Of a stretch of 64,000 nucleotides of DNA, positions 33,501 to 45,414 are shown piece by piece. The notes beneath the pieces are model-generated. The model did not search any database and was not told the DNA's origin. It worked only from the letters and a program-made list of their open reading frames with translations. The stretch spans positions 1 to 64,000 of the forward strand of contig QYAI01000107.1 in assembly GCA_003988855.1 (NCBI GenBank). The letters run 5' to 3'. The position numbers and the translations under genes were made by a program. Source of the stretch: Arachnopeziza araneosa (lineage: Eukaryota; Ascomycota; Leotiomycetes; Helotiales; Arachnopezizaceae). Within the stretch, counting starts at the first letter, position 1. The number at the start of each line of letters is the position of its first letter.

Positions 33501-34343
33501 TTCCTCGCTATCATGGGTTCGCAGCCACCAGTCGCTAATGCTCGATTGGCCTTCTACAAAAAGTCCCAGAGCCTTCACCATCTTTGAAGCGCGATCATGG
33601 TTATTTTTGATAGCCATAAACTCTAAATGTTCCATTACAGTAGCCGCCATGTCTCGTAAGAATTGGATGTGATCCTCTCCAACTTCGGACCGGGGTGTAT
33701 CATCAAGCACACTATATGACCCAATTATATAGCCTTGCTTACTTCGAATTGGTACCCCGACATAGAAGGAAGTTTTGGCCGCCATTGGGTTATGCTTCAG
33801 CTGGTCCTCTTCTGCGAGATCCTGATATACGGTGATTCTCACTTTCTTGGCCTCTCTTATGTCCTCTTCCTTTGCCTCCCGACTCGCACGATTACGAAAA
33901 TATCGTTGGGCAAGGGCATAACCACAGATACCCTCGTTTCGTGGAATCTTTCGCACGCCCATAAGAAGAGAGTCACCGGATTGGTATGTATCATCGGATT
34001 GCGAAGAGAGGGTCTGCGTAGATTCGGCAATAATGTACTGAGTGTCGCTAGTGATCAGCGAGATCATGACACGTCTTGCCTGCAGTCGCAGCGCTCCAAG
34101 TTGGGCGAAGGCATTGAGAGATCTGTCGATGGACGATACAGGTTTATGATTGTAGGCAGGTTCACGGTCTTCTGGCTTGTCTTGGGTGTGCGTATGCGCG
34201 GCACTCGACCAATCGATCTTGGGCAGGTATCTGAGGCAGATTAGAATTGACGATGGGCGATGGTAGGGAGGTACATGGCATCACCTGAAGACCTCTCGGT
34301 CTCCCCGCCGCTGAGCCTTCTGGTACCGAAAGTCGGTTGCCAT
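30532..34343 (-). CDS. GAF-domain hybrid histidine kinase
   Basis: Three exons on the reverse strand, 34343-34285, 34230-31192 and 31144-30532, encode 1236 aa. Introns are 54 and 47 bases. The first exon is only 59 bases (MATDFRYQKAQRRGDREVF), with an in-frame stop upstream. Splicing gives REVFRYLPKIDWSS, a familiar start in this fungal class. Domains in order are a GAF sensor (about 55-230), a long Ser-rich linker, a HisKA box with His619 in SSISHELRSPLHG, a HATPase with N-box (FANALKYTS), G1 (VTDSGRGVS) and G2 (GTGLGLSIV), and a C-terminal receiver with Asp1165 in VIFMDISMPVMDG and ILIVEDNAINLKLL. It has no membrane segment, so it is probably a cytosolic sensor feeding a phosphorelay through an HPt protein. 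The signal is unknown. Confidence 0.93.
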
Positions 34344-35693
34344 GTCTATTAATGTCGCGTCGACAGAGAGGGCCGCGAACAGCTGGTGAACGAGGAGGGC
34401 CTAGGCAGAGCGATGAAGGATGATGTACAACGAAGGTGGGTTGCCAAGTCGCCACATACATACATGCCTCCATCTCGGCTCTAACTAGCGCGCACAACAC
34501 TTGGGGTGTGCAAAGTCGGGTCTGGTTTGATGATACGTGTGGGCGGAGACCCTGGAATTAAGGTTTTACTAGGCGGGATGCGAGATCCCAATATCGATAC
34601 GCTGCTCGCTGCGGCAGGTTGACGTCATGAGAAGAGCGGAGCGGGCGCCCGTACCGTGTCAGCTGTTTTCCGGGGTCCACAGGCCAGGCCAAAACACCAC
34701 CACCACAACGTCTTTCAATCATCATGACGAATGTCGTGGCGTCCATAGCCTGGAAGTGAGACCTGTTGTGCTCCTGAACCAGTCTCTGCAGATAGTTGAG
34801 AGTCATCCAACCTCGCAGTGCGAAAAGAAGCACAATCCCTCAAGACGGTCTCGATGCCGTGGTTGTAATTCACGTCGAAAGATCCAATGTTGTTCCATTT
34901 CCCCCAACACTCTTCACGAATCCGGCGACTCAAATATCCCTACCCGGTATGGATTCATCTCTGAAGAAAGTAAGCCATCCAAATAAAAATCTTTTTTCTT
35001 TTCCCGATTCCGGAGGAAGCCATTGAGCATGTCCATCGAATGACAGTAGTACCACGGTAACTCCAAGGATCTCGAGACAAGACCAGCTCGTGCAATGTCC
35101 AAACTCGTCGAAACCAGGGACTAGACAAGGTAGCCTAGGGGGCAGCCAGCCCATCACTATGTATTTGTCAATGAAATCGCTGTCGCACTGGCTAAGGGTT
35201 GTGGATCAACGCACAGCGAGGAGATGCTAGATGATAGATGAAGCTGGACGCGGCGGATGGCGTCGGGTTGCGTGAGGGGTTGATATTCGCAATGGCTTTC
35301 CCTCGTAGGATAGTCAAGGACGCGAATCTATTTGACTCAAGAAGATTTGCCGTCGTTGTTGGTCTGGTTGATGAAGAATATGCTAGCCGGACGTGATGGG
35401 GGAATGGAAGTTGAGCTTCCTTCACGTGACGGCCTCGGGTCACCCATCAATAACAAATTACAATCTACGCTGGATCAACCTTGCTCCAATACTACTGCCT
35501 GTTCATAGAAAGAGGTGGTTTTGACGAGTATAAATTAGATCTTCAATTAATCTCAAATCTCTTCCTCGGACAAACTTAGTTTTTATCATGTTAAGTCGTA
35601 ATTTGTGAACAGTCATTTAGAAATCTCATGAGTGACTTGTGTCAGCCCAAGTTCTTACTTAAGCCCCGTTACTTCTCCAAACACAAGCTCGGT
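34344..35693. other. 1.35 kb intergenic with dense shadow frames
   Basis: Promoter region of the histidine kinase and 3' side of the MFS gene. Many short overlapping frames on both strands are explained by higher GC content. None shows a motif or a plausible intron structure. Confidence 0.4.
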
Positions 35694-37382
35694 TTAAACA
35701 GTATACCTAAACCATGGCGCATCATCGGCAACATCCATCTCGCTGAGCTTCTCCTCCTCGGTCAAAGCTACGGCTCCTCGCTCTCGAGCGACTTTATCGC
35801 GGCGAGAATTCTCATAGCGGCAGTACAGGGTCATGAATAGAGACAAGAAGAATGCCATGCCAATGAAGCCAATGAGGATCGAATGGCCTCTGACGAATCT
35901 GTATCAGAGTCAGTCTGCAGTCTATGATACCTGAGAGTTGAGAGTTGTGAGTCTTACCTCGGTCCATCTCTGCTCAGATATACGTAAGAAGCGATGATTC
36001 CACCGCAGTTACCACCCATAACTTGCATCGCGATACCCGTACCTCTCTTCATGCTTCCTCCGATGTTATTCCCATTCCAAGCAAGACCGAGTGGAATTTG
36101 GGGGTAGATTCCTGTTTATTAAGTCAGACTCGTTCAAATGATATCGACAGCTATCTTACCAATGGCAGCTAGGATAGTCCCAGCATATTGAATCCTTGGT
36201 GTATCAGTACCAGCTAGCATGGCGAAGCCTGCAATGGCAACGACTTGAGCTCCCATCATGAATACACCTCGCTGCTTCACGCGATCTGCGAACCAACTCG
36301 CGGCAATGGTGAAGAAACAGGCGCAGACATAAGGAGGCACCGTCATAAGCTGTGCTTGGTTGGCCGTGTAGCCCATGTTTTTGATGATGGTCGGTAGGAA
36401 GAGAGAGAATGAATAGATTGGAGCAAATCCAGCCATGCAGGTCAACATATGGATGTAGATTTTCCAGTCCTTGATGGCTTGGAGGACATATTTGATGGCA
36501 AATGTGTTAGAGAGACTGCCGTGGTCGGCGGCGAGACGGCGTTCAACTTCATTTCGCTCGTCTTTTGACAAGAATCGAGCACTTTCGCATGTCAGCAAAC
36601 TGATACCCCAAGGTAAAGAAGAACTCACGTTGATGGGTAGTCATAGATGGCCCAGTAAGCAGTGAACGAGACCAGAATGCTGAGAAGACCTTCAAGGATG
36701 AAGATCCACGCCCAAGCACCTTTTCCCCCAACGCCTTTCATCTCTGCAATACCTCTAGCCAGGATACCACCAAAGGCACCAGCAAGCGTAGCAGCGGAAA
36801 AGAAAAGCGCCATGCGGAACCCGCATTCATGGCGACAATACCATTGAGTGATATAATAGTTCACTCCAGGAAACAACCCACCCTCAAAGAATCCAAGAAA
36901 TGCTCGCGTGGCCATAAGACCAGCATAGTTCTTGACAAAGCCCTGACAGATCATCGCTACGGACCAGAGTACCATGATGATGGTTAGCCAGATGCTGGGA
37001 CGGAAGCGTTTCATCATCATGTTACTCGGGATTTCGGCGGCGATATAAAAGGGGAAGAGAACGGCCAGACAATTGTTGTATTGCAAGCCATGGAGATGGA
37101 GATCTTTCTCCAGATTGTCCAAACGGGCATTGCCAATGTTGGTTCGATCTAGGAAACAGAGTCTGAAGCACGTTTAGTTGCTGTCATTTCCTTCGATCTT
37201 TGCACTTACAGGTATATCAGCGAGAGGAACGGGATCAGATGCCAATCAAGCTTTCGAATAAGCTTCTTCGTCGACTGAATGTCAAACCCTTGAGTTTCGA
37301 TCCCATCTTCGGAGGCTGAAGGGTAATCCGCAACAGAGCTGACCTTTGCATTGGCGACTTTCTCTAATACTGGAGTTGCCAT
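35694..37382 (-). CDS. MFS transporter, Dal5/anion:cation symporter type
   Basis: Five exons on the reverse strand encode 495 aa: 37382-37210, 37162-36629, 36581-36160, 36111-35958 and 35898-35694. Introns are 47-59 bases and all keep frame. Signatures are KLDWHLIPFLSLIYLLCFLD then RTNIGNARL (first membrane helix), NMMMKRFRPSIWL (loop 2-3 basic motif), ATRAFLGFFEGGLFPGVNYY (helix 4-5), and in the second half MGYTANQAQLMTVPPYVCAC and PLGLAWNGNNIGGSMKRGTG. These are typical of fungal allantoate/nicotinate/organic-anion permeases in the plasma membrane. About 12 hydrophobic segments are present. The C-terminal tail is charged (RRDKVARERG). The substrate cannot be told. Confidence 0.93.
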
Positions 37383-38569
37383 GTTGGCGTCCGAGTCTTG
37401 AAGATATCCAGCAAAGTCTCAAAGAAAAAGAAGGAGATCACTACCCAAGAACTTCTCCTGCCACACCGCTGGGTTTTCTTCCATTATATCCTGATCCATA
37501 GAAACTGACTCAAATCAATAGAATCCTGGCTAACCTTGGCTATGTAACGCTCTACCGCATTGTGGCGCAATCTGAACCAATACATCGAATGCCCCATCCA
37601 AACAACAAGGGAGGGGGTTCTTGTACCACAAGTTGTATGTAACCCGTACCCATCAGCCATGGGTGCGTGGCTAGATCTTACTGTGTCCGACAGCAGTGTA
37701 GCGGGGATCAGGACTGTAAATATTGCGTCTAGATGCGGAGAGCGGCTTGTGTCCCTAAGCTGCAGGGGCCGAAGTCATGTATTGGTACACGAGAAGACTT
37801 TAGAGATAAGATTTTGGATATCGGTTGGTGTAGGGCTGATAGAGAGCCGAGGAAGGTGTTGGCTGAAAGCATGTGCCGAGCAGGGAAGTCGGAAATCCTC
37901 GCCCCAGAACAGTCTTGGCGACGTGAGAACCAGTTGCTGCATTTTAGGCGACATTCTTTGGTCAAAAACCATGTCGGGAAGATTTTTATTTGTTATCTAC
38001 GAGCGTGCAGACAAGGAAGGTCGCTCGTCTTTGGGACCCAGCTTTCTGGGCAATACCCGAGGGACCACTGCTCCACACCGAGGTATGAGAAGTATACGAA
38101 GTTTGGAAATTAAGGATATGAAGAAAAAGGCACTGGCAGCACTGATAAAAAAATATTCCATCAGCCCACTTCTGAAGATTTGAGTTGCGATCATCCGGGT
38201 GCGCACATCGCTCTGCAATCTCGCTCAAAAATAGATTTGCTGCAAACGCAAACATCCATGAAAACTCGTTGATATTCTATTTTTAAAGTCAACCTTGGGA
38301 AAAAGTTGTAGGTTATATTTAAACACAAGCCCGCACAAACTACAAGCAAGAGGGCTAGTAAATCTCTCTTTGCATCGAAAATAGGTCAACTATCGCTGTG
38401 GGGTTCTATCTATTTGAAGCAGACACTCAAAACAATAAAGCCGCATAAAAGGGAATAGAAATCATAGTCACTCGGCGACAATCAAATTCAGTCGAAGTTA
38501 CAGCACAGAAATTCCGCTCCTGTCTAGTGTTGAAGAGCAGTCCCCCAACTCTCTATTCTTCAAATCTAC
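37383..38569. other. 1.2 kb intergenic
   Basis: Promoter side of the MFS gene. Long overlapping frames occur on both strands (the largest 37560-38183 forward), but none has domain-like sequence or codon consistency, so no gene is called. Confidence 0.35.
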
Positions 38570-38923
38570 CTAAGCCCGCTTGCTACTATCTACATAATTA
38601 GTTCTACCCATGTCCGCCAATCCCCTTTCAGTCTCCGCCAATCTCTTGTCCAACCCGACAAATGCGTTATCTAATACCGCCAACCTCTTGTTCAACGCCC
38701 TACAAGTCTTCTCATTCAATACACCCCTCAACTCATCGCTCCCATATTCCAACAGCTCTACTGCAGGCTTGATCCCCTCCAATTTTCGCTCAAAAACATG
38801 GGAGCTGTAAGTTCTGATTAGATAGCACTCGCACAGATTTGAAAGACCTTGTCCCAGGGAGGGGATGAGCGATTCAGATGATATGAAAACGGATGCGTTT
38901 AGATCTTGTCCGAGAGTACTCTA
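38570..38923 (-). CDS. hypothetical protein, C-terminal exon
   Basis: An open frame of 117 codons preceded by a possible acceptor (caccctag at about 38924). It contains TLGQDLNASVFISSESLIPS, NLCECYLIRTYSSHVFERKL, a short helical run RALNKRLAVLDNAFVGLDKR and then LAETERGL. The last part looks like a short coiled coil. Upstream, the frame 39378-38989 on the same strand (basic, Ser-rich) could be an earlier exon, but no clean donor joins them. I do not recognise the family. It may be an incomplete gene or a remnant. Confidence 0.35.
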
Positions 38924-39944
38924 GGGTGAAATGCCTCTCTCGCTATCTATTAAGTAACATGCTTCTATTATCTGGGCCGTATTTACTGTCATTGATCTTT
39001 GATAGGTGTAGCTCTAGGTGTTGGCTTTATTTCTTGTGATTCTAGGGGAGCTGAAGAAAGTTGTCTTAGCTCGGAATGTTCATTATAAGGAGAGGCATGT
39101 GAATATCGAACCGTGCTGAATGCAAGAGATGGTGATGGATCTAGTTCGTGAATGTATCTCGCTCGCCGAGGAGATCTCGATTTTAGAATAGTTGAAGTGC
39201 TGACTGCCATTTTGCGTGATTCTGAGGCTTTGAATTGAGTCTGATGAGAATTCAAGAGATTGTTTGACCGTATGTGATTCTCGTCTTCAGGAGTCGTCTT
39301 GACTTCTAGAAAACAAAATGTCAGTAATGACTTGGAAACGTTGATGGTATAGGAGTTGCTTGATCTATCAGGTACCACACGAAATGCAGATTCTTACACT
39401 GTATTATACAAGTCAGACTTGAGAGACGTAGCACACAATCTATCACCGAGAGGCGACTGCGGGGCGAATCTCGGCCCAAGAGTGACGCCGCCTTGCCTCC
39501 TCCTGGGTTGGACGAAGAGTTCGTCTTTGGTAGCTGAGCCTGGAGGCTTAAAACCACACAAGACCCAAATCGTAGCAAAGGCTTCCTGCAAGTCACTTTT
39601 GGATCAGCTTAAACAAGGACTATGTTAGACACCTATTGAGGTAAATTTCGCCGCGCTGGCCGGAGAGTGAAGTCAGGAGCGCGCCGCGGCCTGAGATCCC
39701 CCTGTCATGACTAGCACTTCATCGCTACGCTGAGAGGCCTTAAACTTTAGATACGGTTTAGAAAATGTGCCTAGTTGTACTGTTTAGACAAACAGATGTC
39801 AAGGCTCAAGGTGACTGCTGTGAAAAAATTTCATACTCTATACTAGTGTATGCTAAATACTCAATGACTGGTCAGACTCCTCTTAATCCGGCAATGGTAG
39901 CTCCCTAAAAGAAAGCGATAGAGCCGAAAATTATCTTCAACCCT
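38924..39944. other. intergenic with uncertain frames
   Basis: Holds the frame 39378-38989 (reverse), possibly upstream sequence of the hypothetical exon, and an overlapping pair near 39321-39628 that are mutual shadows. Nothing firmer. Confidence 0.3.
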
Positions 39945-41520
39945 TCAAAGAATCTTGAAATTGATACAATCATCGTAGGGATACACAGGGGTCCCCTTCG
40001 AGAACGCCTCGCCATCCATCATGCCGTGAATATAAGATTCTCCCACCAGGTGGAAATACTCGTCATCTGCATCTTTCATTTTCCTCAACATGACTGGCAC
40101 ACTGCAACCAAATAGAATGCAGATTAAATCGCCATCCTCATCAATTTTCGGAGCAAGCCCAAAGAAATTTTTTGGGTCGGGGTCGCCACGGAAAAATCTT
40201 CTATCCCAAACAACTTCTTGTACTCGTTTCAAGAATTTCTTCGTAGTGGAAGGTATATTTGGATTTCCCAACAGAGCGCCAGTGTTCAAGTCTCCATTCT
40301 GCGTTAGATCCATGAAACACTCAAGACAAGCGCGACGGTACCAGCTCGGTGCCTTGGTCCCATCAGGTTCACGATCCGCAACAAGGGTTCTCCAGAGCGA
40401 ATCAGGAACGGTTTCGATAGGATCATCATAACGCCAGCCGCATATCTTAAGGCACTCTCTGAAAATTAAACTGTCGGCAGCTCGGGGTGATATCAGTGTT
40501 ACGGTATCAAGGTAGACCCCTCTCGCATATAATGCCACACCGCTCGTTCGTGGAGGAGCTTGTGAACTTGATGGTTGAGGTCCTCGACCAGTATGACCTC
40601 CACTGGCATATGATGTTCCTTCGCCACTGATCTGATTCGGTACATGACTTGCCACCCTCTTGAAGATTCTGACGATTTCGAACTTAGGCTTCAGTCCACG
40701 AGAAGCATGACAAGTTATGTCTAAAGACCCTGACTTGTTGACACAGTAATCAACGAGGTTAGTGAATACATCCACAAGACTTCTTTCCTGGGAATAATCA
40801 AGCATAACGCGATAATCTCCCAGAATAGGTAGGCCAGCAGGCGTAGAAACTGTAGAAGACACCGTTCTTGCAGCATTGAGAGATCTAGAATAGGCGTATC
40901 ATTTGCGATTGAGAGTACAGCATATATTGTATCCTTGGTGTCTTGAGCTGCAAATGCTATTAGAGTTGAAATCAAAGTTTCCAGATCCATTAAGCGTTCC
41001 ACGATCTGCCCATTGTCAGACCTCCGAAAAAGGTTACTGGAGGCCTGTACTAGAGTGTTCGCACCAAGTGCTCTCATATCTCCAATTGAGTCAAAGTCCA
41101 GAGGTTTATGTCTCTTTAGGATTGCGTTGATATGGTCCTGTTTCGTAATAAAAAGAGCGACCGCGTCTACGAAATCAATCCAATTCATCACTTCCTCGCC
41201 GTAATGAACCGTAGCTTCCTTTGCGAGAGCCAATTCTTGTATAACCCATCGATGACTAAACCAGCGATTCTTCATCATTTCTGCAAATGAGAACAACTTC
41301 TCAGCAACTATTGCAGTATCGGTAGTGATCAACTGATCGAGACGCTTAAGACTCAGCAAGTCGCGAATGAAATCGAAAGTCTACTTTAGGGGCTCTATAT
41401 GTCGTTTAGCGTCTATACACCCAGCCATACGCAGACATTCGAAGCTTCGCTATAAATTTCGTGCATCCGAGCAACCTATGTAATCCTCTCCACGAGATCT
41501 TCTTGTATCACGAACACACG
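39945..41520 (-). pseudogene. HET-domain (heterokaryon incompatibility) gene, broken
   Basis: The reverse strand carries, from 5' to 3': FVIQEDLVERIT, a stop, VARMHEIYSEASNVCVWLG, further stops, then an open run from about 41380 with MMKNRWFSHRWVIQELALAK (the WFxRxWVxQE motif of HET domains). ALGANTLVQASSN and FAAQDTKDTIYAVLSIAND follow (in the D.+D.iya.lgla region). The frame then shifts near 40890-40860 and continues as LPILGDYRVMLDYSQERSLV, DVFTNLVDYC and SWYRRACLECFMDLTQ to 39945. There are at least five stops in the N-terminal part and one frameshift with no plausible intron. Intact HET proteins trigger cell death when unlike strains fuse. This copy is dead. Confidence 0.85.
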
Positions 41521-42571
41521 TAACTACGGTTCCTGACTATAGCAGTTGGATCCGTGTCTAGATCCCACGCCTATGCCTGGGCATTGTAACAATTCACATA
41601 AATCTTAGCTAGCGAAGATTGCATTATTTGGAGCTCCACGAAGTGTTCGACACTCTGAAGTCTCTATAGATGCAAATGGATAAGGTTGGCTCTACGAGTG
41701 GTCACGTTCCAGTCCGAGATTGTCCATATTCCTTGCTGAAGATCATAACAACCCTGCTGTTTGAGCATATATTCTGTGAGCAGGCTCTATCTGTGTGAGT
41801 CGGAGCAGGGTGATTCTTAGGGCAGCAAAGGGGTTCCGTGTTTCCTGTGATTCGGCCAGCTTCCCAGAGACTCGAAACAACGGCCTGGCACGAAATAAGA
41901 TCCGTACTCATCAGAGGTCGGCGGCGCTGTATAACTCGATACAAAGTCCAAAGGAGATACAAGCCTGGGGGATATGAAATATTGTAAAACGGTGGTATGG
42001 TAATAAACCACTTCCAGGGAAAGTTTACCCGATTTTCAGCTTCTCTCACCTATCTCCGTCGTTTGAGCGCCGACGTGCATCAGACCTAATACATGCCGCG
42101 CGGCAGTAGTCGTCATATTCTCCCGTTCCACCACTTATACACCTTCTGCGTTATGACCTATCCTTATCAAGTATAGGATGTCCGACAAGTCTCCCCCTTG
42201 CTTTGACCTAGAACGCTTTTCATTGGGGTGTCTCTTTGACTACACATCTACATCGAAATTTTGCGCGGGTCTGGAACTGCTTCGCATTTATACTCTCTCG
42301 GCCAGGTTCTCGATCTTCACACAGAACCTTCGCACTTCAATCTTCCGTTTATTGCCATACACTTTCAAGAGTTCACAATCATTCACTCTTTTAAGCTTCT
42401 AGTCCTCTTTGATTCAATTCCTCTTAGGATATTCGGTCACCCTACTTGGGCTGAGTTCTCCTCGAGACAAACGATAGTCCGAATTGCCTTATCTTCTCTG
42501 GACGTAACGATCAGAACGAGCCGTTAGATCATTATTACCACGACTTCCGGGCATCTTATTGCCTTGCGAAT
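41521..42571. other. 1 kb intergenic
   Basis: May still contain unreadable remains of the HET gene's 5' end near 41520-41650. The rest is the promoter region of the ferric reductase gene, with no recognised motif. Confidence 0.35.
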
Positions 42572-44459
42572 ATGCCAACAGGTCAGCCTCACCCAGTCGC
42601 AACTGCAGCTGTAAGCAATGCCCAGGCCGCTGCCCAGACCGCTGAGGGGAAGGCCGCTGCAATACTCGATCAGAATTTTTACAATTATATCTTCATTGTT
42701 TGTAGCTCCTTAGTAGTCGCACTATCGATCTGGAGAATAGGTAGTGAAAGAGTCAAGTACATCCGTCAGTTGATGTGTCTAAACAACGATGCGCAAACAT
42801 ATTTCGCCCGTCCATCCGAAAGCTTCGCTACTTTCAAGAAACATATATTATACGCTCCCGTTTTCAAAAAGAGACACAGCAAGGAATTTCAACTTTCTTC
42901 GGCAATCAATGTTGGCACTCTTCCAACTCGACTTGAACTGATGTTTCTAGCGGGCTACTTTGGTACCAATATTGCCTTTTGTGTTGTCAATGTTCAATGG
43001 AATGGGCCTCTCCTAATCGCCACTCAACAATTAAGGAATCGTGCAGGAATTCTTTCTGTAGTGAACATGGTAGGTCAAACTTGGTCCCTTCGAGCATTCT
43101 TAGTCATATAATAAAGAGATCTGACTCAACCAGGTCCCTCTGTTCATCATGGCTGCACGGAATAATCCTCTGATCAATTGGCTGAACCTGTCATTTGATA
43201 CCTTCAATCTATTACATAGATGGTTTGGATGGATTGTAGTTTTGGAGGCTCTCGTCCATTCTATAGCAACGTTTGTTGGAGCTGGATTAAATGGGGGTTG
43301 GCCTGCCGTTCAGAAGGGTATTACTACGAACCCAATACTTCTATGGGGATTCATTGTGAGTTCACTGTGTGCGTACTGATATATTTGACCTAAAACCGCT
43401 TAGGCCACCGTCGCTTTTGTCGCCATATGCATTCAAGCGACCTCTGTTCTCCGCCATGCCTTTTACGAGACATTCAAATACATACATATCACCCTGGCAA
43501 TATTATCTATCATTGGTCTTTGGTACCATCTTAAATTAGCCGATCTTCCTCAAATCACGCTTCTTTATGGAGTCATTAGTATCTGGGTTACTGAGCGTAG
43601 TATTCGAGTCATAGTACTGCTGTTCAGAAACAGAGGTGGATCGAAAGCCGTTGTCGAAGCATTGCCAGGAAATACTTGTCGAGTTACCGTTAATATGAAC
43701 AGACCATGGGTCTTTAAGGCGGGTCAGCACGCATATCTGTATATGCCATCGGTCGAACTGTGGACCTCGCATCCCTTCTCGGTGGCATGGTCTCAGGAGA
43801 CGGAAATGCTTGCTAGTGAGAAGCTTGCTATGAACCGACAAGATATTCTATCAATGAGGAAGACTAGCGTATCATTCATTATACGCGAGAGGACCGGATT
43901 TACGAGGAAACTATTCAAGAAGGCCGAAGCGTCGCCCGATGGAAAATTTACGACTAAGGTATTCGCAGAAGGGCCATATGGAGGACTGCATCCAATGACT
44001 TCTTATGGCACTGTAATGCTCTTTGCTGGAGGCGTTGGAATCGCCCATCAAGTTCCTCATGTCAGAGCTTTGGTGGCAGGATTTGCCAATGGTACTGCAG
44101 CAACAAGGAAAATTGTCCTCGTCTGGATCATCCAATCGCCCGAACATTTGGAATGGATCCGGCCATGGATGACCTCGATCCTCGCTATGGAAAAATGCCG
44201 TGACGTACTTCGAATCATGCTTTTTGTGAGTCGACTGCGTTCCATAGAAGAGACTCATAGCCATTTAGCAATAGGTCAGATGTTCCCAGGGCGACCCAAT
44301 ATCGAGACCTTGATCGACATTGAGATCGAAAGCCAAGTTGGCGCTCTGGCTGTTTCGGTATGCAGCAGTGGAGGGCTCAGTGACGATGTTAGACGTGCTG
44401 TCCGCACTCGACAGCACGTCAGTAATATCGACTTCATTGAAGAGGCTTATTCATGGTAG
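42572..44459 (+). CDS. FRE-type ferric reductase (FAD/NADPH, two-heme)
   Basis: Three exons, 42572-43069, 43134-43355 and 43404-44459, encode 591 aa, with introns of 64 and 48 bases. After an Ala-rich N-terminus come membrane helices with the heme-type histidines: NLLHRWFGW, ALVHSIATF, KYIHITLA and LWYHLKL. The cytosolic half has a ferredoxin-reductase-like FAD motif (HPFSVAW, preceded by FKAGQHAYLYMPSVELW) and an NAD(P) motif (LFAGGVGIAHQVPHVRAL). VSVCSSGGLSDDVRRAVR near the C-terminus is the usual last strand. It would reduce extracellular Fe3+ (or Cu2+) using cytosolic NADPH at the plasma membrane. It is intact, although it sits between decayed HET and STAND-type genes. Confidence 0.9.
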
Positions 44460-45414
44460 AGTCGTGGGCCTAGATGGGGGAGAACTTTGGGATGCCATTT
44501 TGGGCATTGGTTGTTTCTTTGGTATTCTGAATGCTCAGCTGTGTAATGGCCGCAATAGCTTTCTCTTCTTGCTCATCAAAACAATCGTTTATTCTATGTC
44601 CTAGGGGTAGTCGGTAGACGGTGTATTCCTAAATCAATAAATATGCAGCACATATATCATATTATCTGTTTGAGAGTAACAGTTACATGCGCCTGCCTGC
44701 ACGGAGACCACGCGTAGAATCCTGTGAAATCCATCATGAGTCCTCCATCGGCCTACGGTAAAGAGACCTTTTGTCATCTAGTCTTCGTCGTGTCTAGTCG
44801 AAGGCTATCATGTGAAAAGATCATTATGAAGGTACCTATTCATTCCAGCGTTCATAGCGACACAACTCCTGTCTCTATACTGTAAGAAAAGGGGGAAGCG
44901 CCTTTGTGCCTTCGGACTTCGGTCTTGTGCGCGGGCCGGCCAGCTAAGCAATGCGGCGTTAAGGCACCGGAACACCGCAGCATTCGTTATTGCATAATCG
45001 ATAATATCCCAACATTGCAACAGCAGTGCGGATAAGAGCCAGGTGACAGGCACCTTGCCGGGATTAACAAGGTAACCAGAACGGGCTCCTTAGTCAACGT
45101 CATCGACCATTTCGATACTGATAGGTTAGAAAAGGCGGCCGTAGCACGAAGTTTTTATACATGAATAAATAACGGAAAAACTACAATCTATTTTAAAGGC
45201 CTAGAAGGTAATTCCCTTCTGCAGCCTCTGGCTGATTTCGCGGTATGCGCAGTGGCTCTATGCTTAGCTCATCACAGAATCATAATTGCTCGATTCGAAT
45301 CTTAGATCAGCTATCTATTCTTTACCGCCTCTACACCTAGATATACTTGAGACTTTCACGGTTTTTTGTATCAAGGTCCCAAATCACGACCGAAATATCG
45401 CTTTAGGCCTAAGA
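44460..45414. other. intergenic with a degenerate repeat
   Basis: No gene. Around 44900-45140 there are words that recur around 47670-47770 (gcgcctttgtgc, ccttagtcaacgtcatc, tgataggtt.aaa.gcgg), on both sides of the following pseudogene. Confidence 0.4.

Noticed and set aside
37560..38183. 207-codon forward open frame upstream of the MFS gene
   Set aside because: Frames on both strands are open over the same stretch, the translation has no domain-like pattern, and no introns or promoter elements support it.
45280..45310. tRNA T-loop-like word (gattcgaatct)
   Set aside because: No matching acceptor, D or anticodon stems around it.
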